Assembly: GCA_044448905.1 (NCBI GenBank)
Contig: JBIOHJ010000082.1
Location: 1 to 15,180, forward strand
Reading direction: 5' to 3'
Length of the DNA: 15,180 bases
DNA from: JBIOHJ01 sp044448905
GTDB lineage: Bacteria; Bacteroidota; Bacteroidia; AKYH767-A; OLB10
Shown: positions 1 through 5,351 of the stretch, in pieces
Layout: each line of letters starts with the position of its first letter
How positions within the stretch are numbered: position 1 is the first letter of the stretch
Notes under the pieces: model-generated
Database searches by the model: none
Told to the model about the DNA's origin: nothing
Seen by the model: only the letters and a program-made list of their open reading frames with translations
Translations under genes and position numbers: made by a program

Positions 1-148
1 TTCCCGAAATGAGGAGACTCTGAAAGGACAAAAGGAAAAAAGGAAAAAATTAAATCAATAAAAACATTTTAAATATTATTGTTTATAATTGTAACAAGAT
101 AATAATCCGGTAGGAGCTAAAATAGAATGAAACAATAATAAATACAAT

Positions 149-1489
149 ATGTTTATAAGGTACTTCACTTTGTTTATTTTTTTTATGGTCCTGCACGGTT
201 CAACGCCTGCGCAGGATAGTCATTATTGGAATCTGCAATATGGTACCAAAGCTACATTACTTGGCGGTGCGGTAATTGGAAGCGTATCTGACCTCAGCGC
301 TACCTATTATAATCCCGGAGCAATTCCGCTTTTTGATGACCCGAAAGTTATTTTATCAGCAAAAGTTTATCAATATGAAAAAATTAAAGTTATTAATGGA
401 GCCGGTGAAAATAAAGACCTCAGCCACTCAAGCATTTCTCCTTCACCATCCTTTGTAGCATTTAAAGTAAAAATTGATTCCACCCAAAGAAATAAATTAG
501 CCTTTTCAGTATTGACAAGGCAATCCATGAAATTTAAATTAGAAACCAGGCAAACTAAGCAGGACACTGGTAATACGATTATAAACGGTGGAATTTCAGC
601 CTTTCAGGATTTTGATGAGATTTGGGCAGGTGCCACTTATTCGCACAAGGTTAGTAATATAATTGGTTTGGGCTTGTCGCCCTATGTTGCGTATCGAAAT
701 CAAAACAGCAGACTGCAAATAGTGGTTGAAGAATTGCAAGCAGATACCGGCATAGCTTCGTTATTTGTTTTAAAAAGTTACAATTTTTCTAATTACAGGG
801 CATTGGCAAAAGCCGGAATAGCAGTTAATTTAAAGCCGCTGACATTTGGTTTAACAATAACCACCCCAAGCCTGAACATTTTAGGATCGGGATCTTTTGG
901 CTTCAATAATTTTATTAATGACCCCGATAGCGTTAGTAATAATGTGTATGAAACCAATGCGCAGGACAGTTTAAAGACAACCTATAATTCGTCATGGGCA
1001 ATGGGTATTGGTGCGGCCTACTGGGGAAAAAAAATTAACATTCATGTAAGTGCAGAATGGTATAATGCCGTAAAGAAATTTCACCCGATAACTCTTAAAC
1101 CATTTTACTCTCCAACCTCCGGAAACATCGTACAAAATGAAATTAACCAGCAGTTTGAGAGTATAATAAATGCAGGGATTGGAATGGAATATAAATTAAA
1201 TGACAAATGGAGCATAGCAGGAAGCTTTATTACAGACTTTTCATCAAGTATCAAAAGCCTGAAATCAAATATTTCGTTAACCGGGTGGGATATTTACCAT
1301 GTAAGCGCGGGTTCGAATTTCAGCATCGGCAGGGCCGAAATTACACTTGGATTATCTTATTCATTTGGCAGTGATGACATAAAGCAAGTTGCCGATATTG
1401 AAAATACCGGTGGATTTGGCAATGACATCCAGCCAACTGCCGAAGTTCATTTTACACGCCTCAAAGTATTATTCGGATTTGTTTTTTAA
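149..1489 (+). CDS. FadL/OmpP1-like outer membrane beta-barrel protein
   Basis: A 446-aa protein with an N-terminal signal peptide (hydrophobic residues 5-16, likely cleavage after TPA at 19-21). The mature N-terminus has a run reading YGTKATLLGGA followed by DLSATYYNPGA, which matches the FadL/TodX/OmpP1 signature (glycine-rich segment, then an S-A-x-Y-Y-N-P motif). The rest alternates polar and hydrophobic residues in many short strands and ends in an aromatic residue (LFGFVF), as outer membrane barrels do. Family members import hydrophobic compounds such as fatty acids or aromatics across the outer membrane; the substrate here cannot be inferred. It stands alone on the plus strand and converges with the next gene with only 11 nt between stops. 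The ATG was chosen because it gives a complete signal peptide; no clear Shine-Dalgarno sequence precedes it. Family assignment is fairly firm, function is inference. Confidence 0.75.
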   Translation: MFIRYFTLFIFFMVLHGSTPAQDSHYWNLQYGTKATLLGGAVIGSVSDLSATYYNPGAIPLFDDPKVILSAKVYQYEKIKVINGAGENKDLSHSSISPSPSFVAFKVKIDSTQRNKLAFSVLTRQSMKFKLETRQTKQDTGNTIINGGISAFQDFDEIWAGATYSHKVSNIIGLGLSPYVAYRNQNSRLQIVVEELQADTGIASLFVLKSYNFSNYRALAKAGIAVNLKPLTFGLTITTPSLNILGSGSFGFNNFINDPDSVSNNVYETNAQDSLKTTYNSSWAMGIGAAYWGKKINIHVSAEWYNAVKKFHPITLKPFYSPTSGNIVQNEINQQFESIINAGIGMEYKLNDKWSIAGSFITDFSSSIKSLKSNISLTGWDIYHVSAGSNFSIGRAEITLGLSYSFGSDDIKQVADIENTGGFGNDIQPTAEVHFTRLKVLFGFVF

Positions 1490-1500
1490 TTGGATTTGAA

Positions 1501-2037
1501 TCATTCTTCCATTGGAACCAAACTACCTTTAACTAACCTGTTTAATTGTGGTTGAATAATCCATACGCCCCCGGGAGAAAACAACAAGTAAAGGAATTCA
1601 GCAGCGTAACTGCTAAACTTTGCATTGGAATTTAACATCACTGACTTAAAGAATTTTGAAGTCAGAACTGAAGCAAGAATAATTAAAACAGGCAAGACAT
1701 ACAAAGTAATAAATAAATCCTGCGACATTAATGTAAAGGAGAAATTGTAAATTAAAGATTCGGTATTAATAGGCTTGAAAGAAGAAAAAATATACAGCTG
1801 ATATATGGTGGCTGCCGTTAATAGAATTAAAAACAAAATTGAAATTGAAAGAAGAAACAACAAAACCGTGCATAAAGCTTTCAATCTGCCATTTAATTTT
1901 GGAATGCAATGCAGGTTTATAGCCAATAACCAAAACAGGAAAACGATTGAATAAAGAGGTCCAAAATTCCTTAAGAATAAGGATAAAATAAAGATTATAA
2001 AAAGCTGCCAGTGTTTAAGCCGCAATAGAATATTCAT
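1501..2037 (-). CDS. Hypothetical four-helix inner membrane protein
   Basis: A 178-aa, strongly hydrophobic protein with about four predicted transmembrane segments (roughly residues 10-22, 27-45, 55-78 and 108-128) and a C-terminal soluble tail containing FSPGGVWIIQPQLNRL. I recognise this tail as resembling a motif in small unnamed membrane proteins of Bacteroidota, but I cannot attach a function. There is no cleavable signal peptide. The ATG at 2035-2037 is the first in the frame and fits a membrane protein starting with a short positive segment. The gene converges with the FadL-like gene. Its upstream side is the end of an attC-like repeat (2072-2160), so it might be a third, terminal cassette gene of that block, or simply the chromosomal neighbour. 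The reading frame is intact and its composition is ordinary. Confidence 0.6.
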   Translation of the reverse strand: MNILLRLKHWQLFIIFILSLFLRNFGPLYSIVFLFWLLAINLHCIPKLNGRLKALCTVLLFLLSISILFLILLTAATIYQLYIFSSFKPINTESLIYNFSFTLMSQDLFITLYVLPVLIILASVLTSKFFKSVMLNSNAKFSSYAAEFLYLLFSPGGVWIIQPQLNRLVKGSLVPMEE

Positions 2038-2071
2038 GGAAATGAATTTATTAATTAGCTTTTCACAAATA

Positions 2072-2160
2072 TGCTAACTTTTTTATTCCTCAACACCCGG
2101 CAGGTCGCGAAGCCAAAGCCCTTCCTTTTTTTATTTCTTTTAACCTGCATGTTATCGGCA
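2072..2160 (-). repeat. attC-like spacer A (89 bp)
   Basis: Read on the minus strand this begins TGCCGATAAC (2160-2151) 20 nt after the VOC gene and ends GTTAGCA (2078-2072), about 35 nt before the next minus-strand gene. The ends are imperfect inverted copies. The length is in the range of integron attC sites, and the position between two short same-strand genes is right. The outer motifs do not match the classical RYYYAAC/GTTRRRY pair. It contains one copy of the 44-bp repeat described separately and a short inner inverted pair (GCAGG/CCTGC). Its recombination role is inference. Confidence 0.5.
2117..2160. repeat. 44-bp direct repeat, copy 1
   Basis: Aligns without gaps to 2791-2834 with 39 of 44 bases identical. 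It consists of AGCCCTTC, a T-rich run ending TTTATTTCTTTTAA, a variable patch, and GTTATCGGCA. It lies just past the stop codon of the VOC gene, as the second copy lies just past the stop of the lipoprotein gene. The two genes themselves are unrelated, so the repeat belongs to the spacer rather than the genes. Confidence 0.85.
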
Positions 2161-2180
2161 GTTTTCTCCTGCATAGAATT

Positions 2181-2561
2181 TTATAAATGATTATATTTAA
2201 AAAGACCAATAATTAAATTATTAGGATCTGCAAATTTAAAAGAACGGTGTCCATAAGATGTATTCGAAACAGGAGTAATGATTTTGATTTTCTTATTAGC
2301 AAGCATCTCATACCAAAAATCTACATCCTCTACCTCAATATAAAGTTCGCCTTGCATAGTTGGAACTTCAGTTCCTTCTTCAATTTCAATAAGACCCACA
2401 CCATTAGGTGATTTGAAGATTGTACCTTTTTGACAATATCCTCTATCCCAGGAACGGAATTCTTCCCATTGAAGTATTTTTTTATAAAAGAATACAGTTT
2501 CTAAATAGAGAGATGTGGAATAACAAAAACGAAATTCTGTTATATTCTTAGTGTTGCTCAT
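2181..2561 (-). CDS. VOC family (glyoxalase/bleomycin-resistance fold) protein
   Basis: A 126-aa cytoplasmic protein, the normal length for a single-domain VOC protein built from two beta-alpha-beta-beta-beta halves. The first half includes FYKKILQWEEF (an extra-helix region common in glyoxalases), the centre has GELYIEVEDVDFWYEML, and the C-terminus carries the typical strand pair GHRSFKFADPNNLIIGLF, equivalent to the G-x-R-x-F-x-F-x-D-P-x-x-N signature. Members are metal-dependent isomerases, dioxygenases or drug-binding resistance proteins; the substrate cannot be read from the sequence. It sits between two attC-like spacers, a common setting for VOC genes in mobile cassette arrays. The start at 2561 gives the full first strand; no membrane segment or signal peptide is present. 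Confidence 0.85.
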   Translation of the reverse strand: MSNTKNITEFRFCYSTSLYLETVFFYKKILQWEEFRSWDRGYCQKGTIFKSPNGVGLIEIEEGTEVPTMQGELYIEVEDVDFWYEMLANKKIKIITPVSNTSYGHRSFKFADPNNLIIGLFKYNHL

Positions 2562-2734
2562 TCAAATGATTTTACTAATCATTTATTTCTTGCACTTCCA
2601 TTCATTTAAATTGCCGATAACGAAGAAGGGAGGGCAGCAAGCCTTTTGGCTTGATGAGCCAGCCCGTGTAATGAGAAGTAAAAAAAAGAAGGGTTTAGAA
2701 GCGCAACTGTTCGTTTACCTACACTGTTTATTAG

Positions 2735-2751
2735 TCTCGCCTTAGGCGAGA
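2735..2751. repeat. Palindromic hairpin inside spacer B
   Basis: TCTCGCCT and AGGCGAGA are perfect 8-bp inverted arms around one central T. There is no T-tract next to it, so it does not look like an intrinsic terminator. Short GC palindromes of this type occur interspersed in Bacteroidota intergenic DNA. Confidence 0.7.
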
Positions 2752-2771
2752 TGTTTACCTCTCAAAACTTG

Positions 2772-2791
2772 TCCCGATTTTTTCATCGGGA
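2772..2791. repeat. Hairpin TCCCGAT/ATCGGGA inside spacer B
   Basis: Seven-bp perfect arms with a six-base loop. On the plus strand an eight-T run follows a few bases later (from 2799), so it could act as a weak terminator for plus-strand transcription. No plus-strand gene is upstream, so it is more likely a structural part of the spacer. Confidence 0.6.
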
Positions 2792-2834
2792 GCCCTTCTT
2801 TTTTTTATTTCTTTTAATCTAAATGTTATCAGCA
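2791..2834. repeat. 44-bp direct repeat, copy 2
   Basis: Partner of 2117-2160 (39 of 44 identical, ungapped). It ends GTTATCAGCA 14 nt before the stop codon of the lipoprotein gene on the minus strand, mirroring copy 1 next to the VOC gene. Confidence 0.85.
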
Positions 2835-2848
2835 TACTCTACTTTTCG

Positions 2849-3646
2849 TCACTCAAGGTAAATAAATATATCGTTCTTAGATTTAACGCTTATTGATTTT
2901 ATTTTAGCTGGTGTCCAAATTGTTTTTTCTACCAATGAAATACCAATACTCTTAAAGTAGTCCCAATATTCTTTATTATAATCCTGCTCTTTTGTTCTAC
3001 TATCAAAAAAAACAAATTGAGTGTCGGTTACTTTTGCATTTCCTTTCTCATCAATGTCCAAATATAATTGAAGCATTGCCATAGAATCCTTGCCTTTTTT
3101 AACTCGGTAGCCCTTTGGATACTTTACTAACTTCTCAAAGGCTTGTTGAAGTCCTGAATGATTAGTCTGGTCATACGTGCTGTCGCCAGGGAACATTACT
3201 GGTTTATCCCAGCCACTGATTCCACTACCGCTGTCAAAAACTTTGTCACGGTTTTTTATAATCCATAAGCTGTCTGCAATATGAAGCAATGAGTCGGCAA
3301 AGTTGCTACCCAATTTCTCGTTTATTTTTTCTTGCATGAATTCACAATAGCAATTATCCATATGATTAGATATAACTAAATCAGATACAGATTCATTCTT
3401 AAATTTTATGTTTTGTTTCTTCAACAAAATTTGCATTTCGGCTTCTCCTCTTAAAACCCCTCCTCCCATGCCCACATAATTACAATAAACCAGTTTGTTG
3501 TTTTTTATATCTGTCTTAGCATCCGCAATTTCCTTAATGCAAGTAGTGTCAGTCGGATGAACAGTGTCTTCAACCGACTTCTTACTTCTGTCACGACAAG
3601 CGCCCATAAAGACTAATGTCAAAAGTAAAAGCAGTTTACTGTTCAT
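2849..3646 (-). CDS. Lipoprotein with TonB C-terminal-like domain
   Basis: A 265-aa protein with a lipoprotein signal peptide: lysine at 4, a leucine-rich core, then FMGAC with the lipidated cysteine at 17. The middle part (about 50-130) includes GMGGGVLRGEAEMQILL and a cysteine pair in NCYCEFMQEKINEK; I recognise it as resembling unnamed Bacteroidota proteins. The last 90 residues, from KYPKGY through LYLDIDEKGNAKVTDT to KTIWTPAKI, follow the strand-helix-strand pattern of a TonB C-terminal domain (Y-P, a strand ending in D-x-x-G, a W-x-P-A/G motif). It lacks the proline-rich spanner and N-terminal membrane anchor of a true TonB, so it is unlikely to energise receptors in the usual way. Location is probably the outer membrane or periplasmic face. 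It lies in the cassette-like block between boundary repeats. Lipoprotein status is firm, domain call moderate, role unknown. Confidence 0.7.
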   Translation of the reverse strand: MNSKLLLLLTLVFMGACRDRSKKSVEDTVHPTDTTCIKEIADAKTDIKNNKLVYCNYVGMGGGVLRGEAEMQILLKKQNIKFKNESVSDLVISNHMDNCYCEFMQEKINEKLGSNFADSLLHIADSLWIIKNRDKVFDSGSGISGWDKPVMFPGDSTYDQTNHSGLQQAFEKLVKYPKGYRVKKGKDSMAMLQLYLDIDEKGNAKVTDTQFVFFDSRTKEQDYNKEYWDYFKSIGISLVEKTIWTPAKIKSISVKSKNDIFIYLE

Positions 3647-3665
3647 TTCTTGCAGTCAGTTCAGA

Positions 3666-3696
3666 GTTAGCAGTGCCGCCAAGAGTTGCTGATAAC
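3666..3696 (-). repeat. Cassette boundary motif C upstream of the lipoprotein gene
   Basis: On the minus strand it reads GTTATCAGCA (3696-3687), a 14-nt centre, then TGCTAAC (3672-3666), about 20 nt before the lipoprotein start. GTTATCAGCA is identical to the plus-strand right end of spacer B. On the minus strand it would be the downstream end of a preceding attC-like spacer whose other end I could not find. Both this 5' region and that of the VOC gene contain TGCAAGAAAT near the start. Confidence 0.45.
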
Positions 3697-3920
3697 AATT
3701 AATTATTAGAACAAATGTGCTAAATAAATTAATGTAAATCAAAAAGAAGTTTAGATACTTAAAAAAACAGGAGCTTAAGCAATAAATTTTGTTAGTCTTC
3801 TGAGAGACAAATAAATAATTCCGAAATTAAAAAGTTATTGAACTTGAAAATGCATCGGTGGCTACAGTGATCCATTGCATAAAACGCTGTAAACATATAG
3901 CCGGGTGTTTAGATGAATTC

Positions 3921-3953
3921 CTTCCCTCCTGCTGTAGGGAGAGGATTTTTTTT
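3921..3953 (+). terminator. Possible orphan intrinsic terminator
   Basis: Arms TCCCT (3923-3927) and AGGGA (3936-3940), extendable with a bulge, are followed by GAGGA and eight Ts (3946-3953). It faces the plus strand, where no upstream gene exists, so it may be a remnant or chance structure. Confidence 0.3.
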
Positions 3954-3958
3954 ATCAT

Positions 3959-3982
3959 CTCCGCGCCTCCGCGCCTCTGCGT
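3959..3982. repeat. Three tandem 8-nt units (CTCCGCGC type)
   Basis: Two perfect units, CTCCGCGC at 3959-3966 and 3967-3974, and a diverged third, CTCTGCGT at 3975-3982. GC-rich against an AT-rich background. Similar short units of this flavour are scattered between genes in many Bacteroidota; no function is known to me. Confidence 0.65.
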
Positions 3983-4073
3983 TTAACTTTTCTTTCGTTA
4001 AAGCGGGGAGAGTACCTGTCTAGCCGGTGGTTATTATTAACTCCTTAAGGATTCCGCAATTCAAAAGCTTTGG

Positions 4074-4475
4074 TTAATTATCAATATACTTATCTACTGT
4101 TTCATGTTCTTTAACACTGAGCACATCAGTTATAATATACTTGCTGTCTCCTCTCCACATTAATGAATTGAGGTATTCCTTATATCTCACTTCTATAAAC
4201 TTGCCGCTGCTCCTTTCAAGCACCAGGGCTACACTGTCATCCTCCACGCTAAAAGTAAATTCATTGCTCTGTAAAGCACCGGGAGTGGGCGCTTTAAATC
4301 CTTCCTGGATAATTCTTCCTTCGTAAGTTTTAAATACCACACCTTTCTTTTCAAAATAATTCAAATTGCCTGCTTTAACTCCTGTTCCCAAAACAAAACA
4401 GTATCGCCACCAAAATAATATTGTACCGATTAATACTACCACTAACAGGATAATTAATTTTGTTTTGCGTTTCAT
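4074..4475 (-). CDS. Small membrane-anchored conserved hypothetical protein
   Basis: A 133-aa protein: a basic N-terminus, one transmembrane helix (about residues 6-24, ending FWWRY), then a soluble domain with VKAGNLNYFEKKGVVFKTYE, PTPGALQSNEFTFSV and VRYKEY. I recognise this pattern from short Bacteroidota proteins often labelled 6-phosphogluconate dehydrogenase in databases. The protein is far too short for that enzyme and has no nucleotide-binding fold, so that label should not be transferred. The soluble part is rich in beta strands and probably faces the periplasm. Both neighbours on the same strand are separated by more than 130 nt, so it is probably a single transcription unit. The ATG at 4473-4475 gives a sensible anchor. 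Function unknown. Confidence 0.7.
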   Translation of the reverse strand: MKRKTKLIILLVVVLIGTILFWWRYCFVLGTGVKAGNLNYFEKKGVVFKTYEGRIIQEGFKAPTPGALQSNEFTFSVEDDSVALVLERSSGKFIEVRYKEYLNSLMWRGDSKYIITDVLSVKEHETVDKYIDN

Positions 4476-4612
4476 AGAATAATTAGTTTTAGTTTTTATT
4501 ACTGTTAAATTCCCGGAAGAACCGGATGCAAATTAAGAACTATTTTAATGCAAATACAATCGGGGCAAATGAACCCGTAGCCGGGAGTTTCTCCGTGGTC
4601 TATGAACTCACA

Positions 4613-5176
4613 TTAGTGCTGCATAAATCTTTTTTTCAAATCTCCTTTAACATCCACTGTGATTTCCGTTGCGATTTTTTGTGTCACAATTTTTGGAATT
4701 TTGATGTTATGGTCAACAAGCAGCACCTGAAATTGTGTTTCAACATGCGCAATGCCATCGGTGATAGTTAATGTTGATTTTATAGTGCGGTCTCTTTCCA
4801 CACCATGTATGTTCAGCTTTCCTTTTGCGTTCACAGTATAAGTCCCGTCTTTTGAAAAGTCAATTTCATCTTCAATAGTTCCGTTAAAAAAGGCTTCAGG
4901 ATATTTTTCACTTTCCATATAGTTTTCATTAAAATGCTCGCGTTGTAAACCGCTCCTGAACCCTTCAAATGTGCGGTATTGCACGCGAAACGAAAAAGTT
5001 TTTTTTGCTTCGTCAATCAATCCTCTCATTTTATCAGACGATGCTGTTATAATTTCAAGCGGGGCGCTGGAAGTAAATGCGATAATACCCGTGCTTGTGA
5101 AAAAATAGTCACCGGGGGCAACCGAAAAACTGATTTTTGCAAAAAATAAAAACAGCGAAAGAATGAATTTCTTCAT
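4613..5176 (-). CDS. YceI-like secreted lipocalin-fold protein
   Basis: A 187-aa protein starting MKKFILSLFLFFAK with a signal peptide and probable cleavage near residue 20 (ISFSVA). The mature part fits the YceI/lipocalin-like barrel: TSTGIIAFTSSAPLEIITASS resembles the first strands, then FRVQYRTFEGF, YMESEKYPEAFFNG (the YPEAxF element typical of YceI), and YTVNAKGKLNIHGVERDRTI, equivalent to the G-x-L-T-I-x-G-V-x-x-P strand pair. YceI proteins are periplasmic and bind isoprenoid or other amphiphilic ligands. The frame stays open upstream to 5434, but that extension has no signal peptide and would run into the divergent gene, so the start at 5174-5176 is preferred. AAGGAA lies directly against the ATG, too close for an ideal ribosome binding site. 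Divergently arranged with the T9SS gene. Confidence 0.8.
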   Translation of the reverse strand: MKKFILSLFLFFAKISFSVAPGDYFFTSTGIIAFTSSAPLEIITASSDKMRGLIDEAKKTFSFRVQYRTFEGFRSGLQREHFNENYMESEKYPEAFFNGTIEDEIDFSKDGTYTVNAKGKLNIHGVERDRTIKSTLTITDGIAHVETQFQVLLVDHNIKIPKIVTQKIATEITVDVKGDLKKRFMQH

Positions 5177-5196
5177 TTCCTTGGTTTTCTTTTGCA

Positions 5197-5204
5197 CAAA
5201 GTAA
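5197..5204 (-). promoter_or_regulatory. Possible -7 element for the YceI-like gene
   Basis: The minus strand reads TTACTTTG, 7 of 8 positions of the Bacteroidota -7 consensus TAnnTTTG, about 20 nt upstream of the chosen start. No clear -33 TTTG partner is seen. Confidence 0.3.
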
Positions 5205-5351
5205 AATGAATAGTTTAAGAGTATTCCCTTAAAGCTGCGGAAGTTTTTAACAGATGTCTGGTCACTTCTCAAGGTGAACGGGTGGAAATTTTTTTTATCA
5301 TTTGAATAGAATTTATGGAACAAAACCCGTTTTTCTCCGTAAAAACGCTTT

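Larger units (their letters stand above)
2612..2834 (-). repeat. attC-like spacer B (223 bp, hairpin-rich)
   Basis: Bounded by TGCCGATAAC (2612-2621) and GTTATCAGCA (2825-2834), inverted copies matching 9 of 10. Inside are a long imperfect inverted repeat (2676-2695 against 2790-2809, A/T tract plus GAAGGG), an 8-bp-arm palindrome TCTCGCCTTAGGCGAGA (2735-2751), a hairpin with arms TCCCGAT/ATCGGGA (2772-2791), a hairpin AAGCCTTTTGGCTT (2639-2652), and a direct repeat GTTTACCT (2713-2720, 2753-2760). It fills the gap between the lipoprotein gene and the VOC gene. No target-site duplication flanks it, which argues against a simple transposon. It is longer than most integron attC sites; the role is inferred. 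Confidence 0.55.
3647..4073. other. 427-bp non-coding stretch with repeat debris
   Basis: No convincing reading frame. It holds the outer boundary motif of the cassette-like block (3666-3696), an AT-rich stretch to about 3850, a possible plus-strand hairpin followed by eight Ts (3921-3953), three tandem 8-nt units CTCCGCGC, CTCCGCGC, CTCTGCGT (3959-3982), and a 10-bp palindrome TCCTTAAGGA (4042-4051) beyond the 3' end of the next minus-strand gene. Confidence 0.6.

Noticed and set aside
1..148. Promoter for the FadL-like gene
   Set aside because: AT-rich with several near matches (for example TATAATTG) but none with convincing -33 spacing, so no site is called.
2551..2745. Plus-strand frame of 64 codons over spacer B
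   Set aside because: It consists mostly of the inverted-repeat spacer and has no protein-like composition; it is an accident of the repeat.
2612..2834. Insertion sequence or MITE
   Set aside because: Inverted ends exist, but no transposase, no flanking target duplication, and the right 44 bp recurs beside another gene in a way a transposon insertion would not explain.
2072..3696. Classical integron
   Set aside because: No integrase gene or attI in the window and the end motifs do not match the standard core sites; kept only as an attC-like hypothesis.
4526..4771. 81-codon plus-strand frame opposite the YceI-like gene end
   Set aside because: Antisense shadow with no recognisable domain; the minus-strand frame has clear family motifs.
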